Shown here piece after piece: positions 1-5,361 of a DNA stretch of 6,219 bases. Position numbers and translations under genes: made by a program. The notes under the pieces are model-generated. The model saw only the letters and a list, made by a program, of their open reading frames with translations. It did not search any database and was not told the DNA's origin. The DNA comes from an uncultured Bacteroidales bacterium (GTDB taxonomy: Bacteria > Bacteroidota > Bacteroidia > Bacteroidales > Muribaculaceae), in assembly GCA_900552315.1 (NCBI GenBank), contig URZM01000128.1, forward strand, positions 1 through 6,219, written 5' to 3'. Position 1 is the first letter of the stretch; the number at the start of each line of letters is the position of its first letter.

Positions 1-2
1 CG

Positions 3-20
3 GACGGGTCCGACTCGGCG
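3..20 (+). repeat. Degenerate 9-base repeat units, left flank
   Basis: Two consecutive units can be read, GACGGGTCC (3-11) and GACTCGGCG (12-20), sharing the core GTCCGACT at 8-15. The same core occurs twice downstream of the next gene (738-745 and 747-754) and once inverted (684-691). The array is cut by the window edge, so its true length is unknown. Function is not known; it could be a recognition array for the neighbouring protein or a decayed tandem repeat. Confidence 0.6.
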
Positions 21-46
21 CCTTGAGCCAGGGCGGATTTCAAGGC
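20..46. repeat. Inverted repeat/hairpin beside the left 9-base array
   Basis: GCCTTGA (20-26) and TCAAGGC (40-46) form a perfect 7-bp stem around a 13-base loop. Neither strand has a T-run directly after the stem, so it is not a convincing terminator. A hairpin with closely related arms (TGCCTT/AAGGCA) lies at 716-732 beyond the gene, also directly beside 9-base repeats. That suggests a paired structure. Confidence 0.55.
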
Positions 47-68
47 ATGCAAAAAAATTTTGGGAAAG

Positions 69-100
69 TTTGCGTTTATTCTTGGTTTTCAGTAACTTTG
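69..100 (+). promoter_or_regulatory. Bacteroidota-type promoter for the four-helix-bundle gene
   Basis: TTTG at 69-72, then 20 bases, then TAACTTTG at 93-100. This matches the Bacteroidota -33/-7 consensus (TTTG, N19-21, TAnnTTTG) in both elements and in spacing. Transcription would start near 107, leaving a short leader of about 15 bases before the ATG at 122. No Shine-Dalgarno sequence is visible, which is normal in this phylum. Confidence 0.75.
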
Positions 101-121
101 TAGGAAATTAAAGTCTTTGTC

Positions 122-673
122 ATGAAGCCTTTTCTAAGTCTGGGTGGCGGCTATCGCAAGCTGAGGGTGTTCCGGGTCTCGGAGATTATCTGTGACCTGA
201 GCGTCTATTTTGTCAGGACGCGTATCCCGCAGAACAGTCGCACACGCGACCAGATGGAGCAGGCGGCGCGCTCAGGGAAGCAGAACATAGCCGAGGGGAG
301 CGCGGCCTCCACCACCTCCCGCGAGACGGAGATAAAGCTGACCAATGTGGCGCGCGCCTCGCTGGAGGAGCTGCTACTCGACTATGAGGATTATCTGCGG
401 CAACACGGGCTGGAGCAGTGGGGCGACGGACACCCGAGGCTGGCCAGGCTGCGCCGATATGTGTGTAGCGACAGGTTTATGGCCAACCCCATGGAGTTCG
501 CCGGGAGGCTGGCGGACGAAGAGCTGTGCAACCTCGCCATAACATTGATAAACCAGGCCACCTACATGCTGCGCCGGCTGATGGAGGCGCAGCAGGAGCA
601 GTTCCTGAGGCATGGAGGGGTACGCGAGCAGATGAGCCGCGCCCGCAGGGAGGTGCTCGGCAAAGGCAAGTGA
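122..673 (+). CDS. Four-helix-bundle protein with C-terminal suffix domain (S23/Avd-like superfamily)
   Basis: Residues about 11-95 have the pattern of the four-helix-bundle family first known from proteins encoded in 23S rRNA intervening sequences: a helix starting YRKLRVF, then RDQMEQAARS, the signature NIAEGS (55-60), ARASLEELL (78-86) and DYEDYL. Residues about 100-183 form a second helical part (DEELCNLAITLINQATYMLRR) with a basic tail. This matches the layout I recall as 'four helix bundle suffix domain' proteins of Bacteroidota. The same fold occurs in Avd, the accessory protein of diversity-generating retroelements, which forms a basic oligomer that binds nucleic acid; no reverse transcriptase or template repeat is visible here. 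There is no signal peptide or membrane segment, so it is probably cytoplasmic. The ATG at 122 sits just after a good promoter. The gene stands alone, flanked by hairpins and 9-base repeats. The molecular function is unknown. Confidence 0.85.
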   Translation: MKPFLSLGGGYRKLRVFRVSEIICDLSVYFVRTRIPQNSRTRDQMEQAARSGKQNIAEGSAASTTSRETEIKLTNVARASLEELLLDYEDYLRQHGLEQWGDGHPRLARLRRYVCSDRFMANPMEFAGRLADEELCNLAITLINQATYMLRRLMEAQQEQFLRHGGVREQMSRARREVLGKGK

Positions 674-683
674 CTGAAGCCGC

Positions 684-768
684 AGTCGGACGAGCCCGAA
701 ATCAGACTGAACAGGTGCCTTTTTTGAAGGCAGACGAGTCCGACTGGTCCGACTTCTCTGACGACAAT
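684..768 (+). repeat. Right-flank repeat block: inverted copy, hairpin and 9-base tandem array
   Basis: AGTCGGAC (684-691) is an exact inverted copy of GTCCGACT (738-745, repeated at 747-754). Between them TGCCTT (716-721) and AAGGCA (727-732) form a 6-bp hairpin with a TTTTG loop. From 733 there are four 9-base units beginning with GAC: GACGAGTCC, GACTGGTCC, GACTTCTCT and GACGACAAT, decaying with distance. The block could fold as one long RNA structure with 684-691 pairing to 738-745, and might help end transcription of the upstream gene, though no T-run follows the outer stem. Confidence 0.6.
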
Positions 769-817
769 CCCCGCCTCGACTCCCGTTTTTCTTTTCAGGG
801 ATGTTAAAAAACACCGC

Positions 818-848
818 CGCAACAAAAATTACATGGCAAATTGTTGCG
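818..848. promoter_or_regulatory. Inverted repeat overlapping the -33 element (operator candidate)
   Basis: CGCAACAA (818-825) and TTGTTGCG (841-848) are perfect 8-bp inverted arms separated by 15 bases. The right arm contains the TTG taken as the -33 element of the following promoter, so a dimeric regulator bound here would compete with RNA polymerase. No regulator gene is in the window. Chance occurrence is possible. Confidence 0.4.
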
Positions 849-874
849 CCACCGATAATAAATAGCTAATTTTG
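844..874 (+). promoter_or_regulatory. Bacteroidota-type promoter for the large surface-protein gene
   Basis: TTG at 844-846, 20 bases, then TAATTTTG at 867-874, an exact match to TAnnTTTG at the expected spacing. Transcription should begin near 881, giving a leader of roughly 100 to 130 bases that contains two hairpins before the signal-peptide coding region. Confidence 0.75.
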
Positions 875-885
875 CAGGGTGAAAA

Positions 886-933
886 ATGCACGAGGCATGC
901 CTCGTAATCTCTATGCGCCCTACGGCCGCATAG
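886..933 (+). other. Possible 15-codon upstream ORF in the leader
   Basis: ATG at 886 opens a 15-codon frame, MHEACLVISMRPTAA, ending in TAG at 931-933. It begins about 5 bases after the predicted transcription start and spans almost exactly the two leader hairpins. It is in a different frame from the main gene. It could be a leader peptide whose translation controls hairpin folding, or merely chance inside a structured repeat; nothing proves translation. Confidence 0.25.
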
Positions 934-936
934 AGA
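890..936 (+). promoter_or_regulatory. Two consecutive hairpins in the 5' leader
   Basis: ACGAGGCATGCCTCGT (890-905) is a perfect 16-base palindrome, able to fold as a 6-bp stem with a CATG loop. Two bases later TCTCTATGCG (908-917) pairs perfectly with CGCATAGAGA (927-936), a 10-bp stem with a 9-base loop. Neither is followed by a T-run, so they are not simple terminators. Placed between promoter and coding region, they may act as an mRNA stabiliser, an RNA-based regulator or a dispersed repeat. I do not recognise a named riboswitch. Confidence 0.6.
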
Positions 937-1010
937 GCCATCATTCTGACTTGACTCATCTTACATAAAACAACCTAAACAATAAACCTATAAGAAGAAT
1001 CTTACTATTC

Positions 1011-4000
1011 TTGTCCCTGCTGATGCTCCTCCCCTCCCTCGCCTCAGCAAAGGACATAACCGTCACACCCTCACTCTTTTCAGTTGGAACGGATATGGTC
1101 CAAACTAATGATGGGACAACATTTTCAAATGCTGCGACTTATAATCTCGTTAAGGATGCAGCCTCGTTGAAAGTTGGAGATAAAATCATCATCGCATCCA
1201 ATAATAAGGCTATCAGCACCACTCAAAATAACAACAATCGTGGAGCAGCTGATGTATCAATCACAGATGACTGCATTGTTAGTCCTGGAAATGATGTTCA
1301 GATTCTCACCCTTGACAAGAATGACAAAGGGTATTATTCTTTCTATGACGGAACCAGCGGATATTTGTATGCGGCAAGCAGTTCAAGCAACCATCTGAAG
1401 ACACAGTCAACTCCGACGGATAACGCCTATGCTGAAATAACGATTGACCCTACAACCGGGGTTGCCGCTGTGACATTCAAGGGCACAAACAAGAAAAATC
1501 AGTTAAAATACAATGCGTCCAGCATACTGTTCTCTTGCTATAGCTCAGGCCAGACAGACGTGTATATTTATAAGTTAGTAGATGATTCTGAGAAGAAGGA
1601 GTATGCGCCTGATTTTCAGAATATGAGCATGACGGTGGGGGATGTGAGCAGCATCGACCTCGGTGAGGAGCATCCCGATAATGTCGTGTTCAGCGTGACC
1701 TCTGGCGACACCGTGACGGTGGAGGGCAATGCCATCACTGCCGTGAAGGAGGGTGAGGCTGTCGTTTCCGCCACCTGGGCAGAGGATAACGTGTGGAAGG
1801 CAAGCTCCGAGCCTGTCACCTTTACGGTCACTGTCGCTCCCAAGCCTACGGAGCCTCAACTCTATGAGCCTACATTCGCAGGCCAGAATTACATCATGAC
1901 CATCGGCGATGCCCCCAAGTCGCTTGAGTTCGGGACCAGACATCCGGTATTCAATTATACATACACCCCCGAGGGTGTTGTCAGCGTAGACGCTGAAGGC
2001 AATCTTTCCGCTTTACAGGCCGGTGAGGCAGATGTCACTGTCACTTGGACCGGCGACGAAGACTGGATAGGCAGTGAGGCCTCGTTTAAAGCAACGGTCA
2101 ACAAGAAAGTCTATACCTCCGTCTTCTCAGAGACCTACTCAGTGAAGGAAGGTTCGACCTTGCAGCTCAATCCAGGTGAGAACGCCCCTGAGATTACATA
2201 CTTAGTGGACGATGAATCCATAGCGACAATCAGCGACAGCGGCCTGGTCACCGGTTTGAAGGCCGGCTCCACTCTTGTTATTGCAGGCTGGGGAGATGAC
2301 ATCTGGGCCGAAGGAGAAGCCATGTTCACGATTACCGTTGAAGAATACACACAGCCACTCGTAGTAACCTTCGATTTCACTCCCAAGGCCGGCTCTTACG
2401 GCATGACTCCCACGAATTCTTCGAGTCATTATGACAGGGACTTAATGGAGTTCTCTGAGCAAGGCATAATTGCAAAACTCCAAGGCAAACGCAGACTATG
2501 GAACAGTAACAGTGATACCTCTGATCTACGTTTTTACAAGGGGGACAGTGAAGGTGGTCCTGGCTCAATACAACTGACTGCTCCGTCAGGTTTCAAGTTT
2601 GAAAAAATAGAGTTCACATATAACGGAAGCAATAAGAACTTTGAATGTGAGGATGGAGTAATCAGCGACGACAAACTTACATGGACGCCGGGTGCTACGT
2701 TCTTCGACAATGTAACTTTTACGTCTACAGTCGGCACTACTAATGTTAAGACAATCACGGTGACTTTGAAGCCGGAACAGAAGGTTGTGATTCCGGAACT
2801 CAGCCTGTATCAACTGATCAAGGTAGGCGAGGGCGACGCTTATGTGACTTATGTAGAAGAGAGTGCCGCAGCCGTGGGTGTTCAGTATGACGTGACCGTG
2901 GTTGACGGCAATGTGACGGCGTTCACACAGCGTCCGGAGGATGCCGGTGTCGTCAGCGCCTACAGCGACAACGCGCTCTGGACCGCCATGGTTGCATGTG
3001 TCACTACACTGCCTTCCCTTCCCGAAGGTGCAGCGATAAAGGAGTTTGTCGCTGTTCAGGGCGACACCAAAACCGCTTTCAACCGAGTGGGCGACCAGTA
3101 TGTGGCTCTGAAGAACTTTGCCGACCTTACCGGCTTTGATGGCGAATGGACAGCCTCCATGACAGCCGAGGACGATAAGGCAATATATCAGGGCGCGCCC
3201 GCAGACATCGTTTTGACGGACCTGTACATGCCTGTTTACAGCATTTATGACGTGACATTCGATTTGGAGACCGTCATGGAGAATGTATCCCTCACCGACG
3301 CCAAAGCAGGCGAAGGCATCCATACTTTGGAAAACGCCCCGGTAAATTCGCTCAACGTGATTGTGAAACTGAAGAACCCCAACGTGGTTCCCGAGCTGCT
3401 TGAATCACTTGACAGCAAGACAGGAGACGTGATTATAAGCCTCGGCAGCAACATGCCTACAATCACCGGTTTCGACGGCTCTGTAGAAAAGACCGTATCA
3501 TTCAAAGGCGTGAATCCTTCCGAATGGCTTGACAATGCTTGGGAACCCATCGCCAACACTGTTGAAATGGTTCCTGTCGACAAATGGTTCACCGGAGGCA
3601 TCCAGGCAGTTGAAAACACTGAGGATTCCAAAACAGTACGGCTTTCTGCCGAGGATACAAAATCACTCGAACTCGGGACAGTCAAATATACCCCGGTGCG
3701 CATGAAGGTCAGAAATGGCACTGACCCCACCAATCCGGCCAATTACTATTATCAGGAGCGCATATATTTGCAGAAGACAAACCTCTCATCCGCTTTGACC
3801 GAAACCACCCGCTCAACCATCGCTGGCAAACCTTTGATGGGCGACGGTGCCGAAGAGTATGTGCTTCTCACCAAAAATGGAGACGTGGTTTCAGCCGATT
3901 ATGTGCAGGTGAACGAGACATGGGACGAGGTCGAGGCAGAGCAGACAGGCAAGAAGCATCACAAGCTCTCCCAGTTAGACAACGACAAGAATCTCATAAT

Positions 4001-4454
4001 GCTTGCCGAGAGCGCCACCAAGAGCTTCTGGTATAACGGCATTACCGACGACACTTGGATTACAGATGCCGAAATTCCTGAGCTTAAGGTCGAGATGGCC
4101 AATATATTCGCAAACAAAACCACGTATACGGCTCAGGGAGCCGCTATCAGAGAAAATGCAGCCCCGGTAGCCGCACTTCTCGCCGACAGCAACGAAGCCA
4201 CCCATGCGGTGCTTTATCCGGCAACAGCAATCACCGTAACCAAGGGAGAGATTGTCACCGCCATCGAGGAAATCGAGACGGGCAACGACTGGATTAAAGT
4301 CGGTGCAGGGTCGTTTGAGGTGCTTGCCCCCCGTGTGATGGTATATGACCTGAACGGTGTGATGATAGCTGACCACCAGGGACGTTACAATGTTCCTGCC
4401 GGCATTTACCTCGCCATCTATGGCAAGCAGGCTGTGAAGGTGGTTGTCAAGTAA
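1011..4454 (+). CDS. Large secreted multidomain Ig-like surface protein with C-terminal sorting-like domain
   Basis: The product is exported: a hydrophobic segment ends in PSLASA before KD, a good signal-peptidase I site. The first permitted start is TTG at 1011 (numbering here uses it, 1147 residues), but the frame stays open back to 969 and encodes the basic residues (K-P-I-R-R) expected at the front of the signal peptide, so translation may begin upstream at a rare codon such as ATA 990. Residues about 15-195 form a domain I have seen in Bacteroidota surface proteins (KVGDKIIIAS, ISTTQNNNNRG, YLYAASSSSNHLKT, LFSCYSSGQTDVYIYK). Three Ig-like domains of the Big_2 type follow at about 198-280, 285-366 and 367-449, each with a W-(5/6)-W pattern (W256/W262, W346/W352, W427/W432). 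Residues 450-588 look like another beta-rich module. Residues about 592-1105 are unrecognised. The last 42 residues (VMVYDLNGVMI...PAGIYLAIYG...KVVVK) resemble a type IX secretion C-terminal domain. The likely role is surface adhesion or glycan binding; no catalytic motif was seen. Confidence 0.88.
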   Translation: MSLLMLLPSLASAKDITVTPSLFSVGTDMVQTNDGTTFSNAATYNLVKDAASLKVGDKIIIASNNKAISTTQNNNNRGAADVSITDDCIVSPGNDVQILTLDKNDKGYYSFYDGTSGYLYAASSSSNHLKTQSTPTDNAYAEITIDPTTGVAAVTFKGTNKKNQLKYNASSILFSCYSSGQTDVYIYKLVDDSEKKEYAPDFQNMSMTVGDVSSIDLGEEHPDNVVFSVTSGDTVTVEGNAITAVKEGEAVVSATWAEDNVWKASSEPVTFTVTVAPKPTEPQLYEPTFAGQNYIMTIGDAPKSLEFGTRHPVFNYTYTPEGVVSVDAEGNLSALQAGEADVTVTWTGDEDWIGSEASFKATVNKKVYTSVFSETYSVKEGSTLQLNPGENAPEITYLVDDESIATISDSGLVTGLKAGSTLVIAGWGDDIWAEGEAMFTITVEEYTQPLVVTFDFTPKAGSYGMTPTNSSSHYDRDLMEFSEQGIIAKLQGKRRLWNSNSDTSDLRFYKGDSEGGPGSIQLTAPSGFKFEKIEFTYNGSNKNFECEDGVISDDKLTWTPGATFFDNVTFTSTVGTTNVKTITVTLKPEQKVVIPELSLYQLIKVGEGDAYVTYVEESAAAVGVQYDVTVVDGNVTAFTQRPEDAGVVSAYSDNALWTAMVACVTTLPSLPEGAAIKEFVAVQGDTKTAFNRVGDQYVALKNFADLTGFDGEWTASMTAEDDKAIYQGAPADIVLTDLYMPVYSIYDVTFDLETVMENVSLTDAKAGEGIHTLENAPVNSLNVIVKLKNPNVVPELLESLDSKTGDVIISLGSNMPTITGFDGSVEKTVSFKGVNPSEWLDNAWEPIANTVEMVPVDKWFTGGIQAVENTEDSKTVRLSAEDTKSLELGTVKYTPVRMKVRNGTDPTNPANYYYQERIYLQKTNLSSALTETTRSTIAGKPLMGDGAEEYVLLTKNGDVVSADYVQVNETWDEVEAEQTGKKHHKLSQLDNDKNLIMLAESATKSFWYNGITDDTWITDAEIPELKVEMANIFANKTTYTAQGAAIRENAAPVAALLADSNEATHAVLYPATAITVTKGEIVTAIEEIETGNDWIKVGAGSFEVLAPRVMVYDLNGVMIADHQGRYNVPAGIYLAIYGKQAVKVVVK

Positions 4455-4479
4455 GCCGACATATTGCGGTTCGAGTATT

Positions 4480-4520
4480 GGCGTGCTGTCCGCGTTTGGC
4501 GGGCGGCACGCCCTGTTTTT
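4480..4520 (+). terminator. Rho-independent terminator after the surface-protein gene
   Basis: GGCGTGC (4480-4486) pairs with GCACGCC (4506-4512). The stem continues inward with wobble pairs and CCGC/GCGG to a GTTTG loop (4494-4498), about 14 bp in all, followed by CTG and five T (4516-4520). It begins 25 bases after the stop codon and separates the surface-protein gene from the FKBP cluster. Confidence 0.85.
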
Positions 4521-4537
4521 CAGGACGTCGGAGGGGT

Positions 4538-4554
4538 TTGGCACAACTTTTGTA
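4538..4554 (+). promoter_or_regulatory. Sigma-54-like -24/-12 promoter
   Basis: TTGGCACAACTTTTGTA (4538-4554) matches the RpoN consensus YTGGCACGrNNNTTGCW at all fixed positions except G to A after the -24 block and C to T in the -12 element, with exact spacing between TGGCAC and TTG. No TAnnTTTG element was found between the terminator and the next ATG, which makes this the best promoter for the FKBP gene. Transcription would start near 4564, giving a leader of about 120 bases. RpoN and its activators are not in the window. Confidence 0.5.
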
Positions 4555-4683
4555 CGGTGTGAGGCGTTTATCAACAAGTGACTGCACGCCGTCTGCAGGG
4601 GGTGGGAGAAGCCTACCCGGATTGTGGAATGACGAGTGCGGACAGACAAGTAGAATCTTTAATCAATAAATGTATATAATCTT

Positions 4684-5271
4684 ATGGACAAACTGAGTTA
4701 TGCCTGGGGCCTGGCTATGGGCCAGCAGCTGAAGGGTATGGGTGTGAAGGACCTTGACGTGGAGAGCTTTACGGACGCCGTGAAGTGCGTGTTCGCGCAG
4801 CAGGAACCGGCGATGCCGGTGGAGGAGGCGCACAAGCTCATCAACGAGTATCTGCAGAAGCTGCAGGGGGAGCTTGAGGCACGCGCCAAGGAAGAGGGCG
4901 TCAAGTTCCTGGCCGAGAACAAGAAGAAGGCGGAGGTGAAGGAGACTGCCAGCGGCCTTCAGTATGTGGTGGAGAAGGAAGGCACGGGCGCGCAGCCCGG
5001 CGCCACCGACGAGGTGACGGTGCACTACACCGGCAAGCTGCTGGACGGCACCGTGTTCGACTCCTCCGTGAACCGTGGCGAGCCTGCCACCTTCCCGCTG
5101 AACCGCGTGATCCCCGGCTGGACAGAGGGCGTGCAGCTCATGAAGGAGGGAGCCAAGTACACGTTCTTCATCCCCTCAGACCTGGCATACGGCGCACAGG
5201 GCGTGCCCAACGCCATCCCGCCGCACAGCACCCTCATCTTCGAGGTGGAGCTTATCAAAGTGAACAAGTAA
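4684..5271 (+). CDS. FKBP-type peptidyl-prolyl cis-trans isomerase, cytoplasmic (FklB/Mip type)
   Basis: This enzyme interconverts cis and trans proline peptide bonds during protein folding. Residues 1-80 are a helical FKBP_N-type domain (YAWGLAMGQQLK, a long charged helix EYLQKLQGELEARAKEEG) that makes dimers in FkpA, FklB and Mip; residues about 88-195 are the FKBP catalytic fold. The active-site residues known from FKBP12 are all present by alignment: Y115, F125, D126, R131, F137, V142, I143, W146, Y169, I178 and F186. The length of 195 residues is close to that of E. coli FklB. There is no signal peptide or lipobox, so I place it in the cytoplasm. The ATG at 4684 begins the FKBP_N domain immediately and is preceded by an AT-rich leader. 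A sigma-54-like site lies upstream and a strong terminator 8 bases after the stop. The next gene is a close paralogue. Confidence 0.93.
   Translation: MDKLSYAWGLAMGQQLKGMGVKDLDVESFTDAVKCVFAQQEPAMPVEEAHKLINEYLQKLQGELEARAKEEGVKFLAENKKKAEVKETASGLQYVVEKEGTGAQPGATDEVTVHYTGKLLDGTVFDSSVNRGEPATFPLNRVIPGWTEGVQLMKEGAKYTFFIPSDLAYGAQGVPNAIPPHSTLIFEVELIKVNK
5092..5159 (+). repeat. Nucleotide block shared with the second FKBP gene
   Basis: Bases 5092-5111 equal 5785-5804 exactly, and 5131-5159 equal 5824-5852 exactly, both at an offset of 693. The bases between differ at only a few, mostly synonymous, positions. This identity marks the two FKBP genes as paralogues that duplicated recently or exchange sequence by conversion, because proteins of this family normally diverge much more at the third codon position. 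Confidence 0.85.
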
Positions 5272-5278
5272 ACCCCTG

Positions 5279-5323
5279 ATTCACCCCGCGTATGGCAATA
5301 AACGCGGGGTGAATATCGTTTTT
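5279..5323 (+). terminator. Strong rho-independent terminator between the two FKBP genes
   Basis: ATTCACCCCGCGT (5279-5291) pairs perfectly with ACGCGGGGTGAAT (5302-5314), a 13-bp stem with a 10-base loop, followed by ATCG and five T (5319-5323). It starts 8 bases after the first FKBP stop codon. Only 38 bases then remain before the next ATG and no promoter was seen there, so the downstream pair may depend on read-through. Confidence 0.85.
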
Positions 5324-5326
5324 CAA

Positions 5327-5352
5327 GAGGGCGTGGGAAAATAAACGTCCTC
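5327..5352 (+). promoter_or_regulatory. Small hairpin just before the lipoprotein FKBP start
   Basis: GAGGGCGT (5327-5334) can pair with ACGTCCTC (5345-5352), 8 bp with one G-U pair and a 10-base A-rich loop. It ends 9 bases before the ATG at 5362. It could affect initiation or be chance; its short stem makes it a weak call. Confidence 0.3.
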
Positions 5353-5361
5353 TAAACAAAA

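Larger units (their letters stand above)
674..1010. other. 337-base gap without a recognised gene
   Basis: This stretch holds, in order, the right-hand repeat and hairpin block of the four-helix-bundle gene (684-768), a T-rich stretch (785-795), an inverted repeat (818-848), a promoter (844-874), two leader hairpins (890-936) with an overlapping short ORF, and the A-rich, non-canonical start region of the large surface-protein gene (about 960-1010). Open frames crossing it on either strand are overlaps of the upstream gene with no family resemblance. Confidence 0.6.

Noticed and set aside
20..46. Hairpin considered as a terminator for a gene left of the window
   Set aside because: No T-run follows the stem on either strand; the A-run on the + strand begins several bases later and has the wrong base for termination.
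122..673. Diversity-generating retroelement, suggested by the Avd-like fold
   Set aside because: No reverse transcriptase, template repeat or variable repeat pair is visible in the window, so only the fold similarity remains.
526..807. Overlapping + strand frame that reads Asp-x-Ser repeats
   Set aside because: Most of it overlaps the four-helix-bundle gene in another frame, and the rest reflects the 9-base DNA repeat rather than evidence for a protein.
374..814. Open frame on the minus strand across the four-helix-bundle gene
   Set aside because: It is antisense to a recognised family member and includes the repeat block; no promoter or motif supports it.
2586..3323. Open frame of 245 codons on the minus strand inside the surface-protein gene
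   Set aside because: It lies fully within a strongly supported + strand CDS, is rich in Cys and His without any motif, and has no promoter or family resemblance.
4582..4598. CTGCA/TGCAG inverted repeat in the FKBP leader
   Set aside because: A 5-bp stem in a GC-rich stretch is expected by chance and has no further support.
3975..4649. Open frame of 224 codons on the minus strand across the end of the surface-protein gene
   Set aside because: It crosses the terminator and the sigma-54-like site and shows no recognisable domain; it is antisense overlap.
4478..4669. 63-codon + strand frame between the surface-protein and FKBP genes
   Set aside because: It begins at a TTG at the foot of a terminator stem and runs through the promoter; nothing supports translation.
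4670..4696. Eight-codon mini-ORF (MYIILWTN) overlapping the first FKBP start
   Set aside because: It is short, explained by an AT-rich leader, and has no supporting signal.
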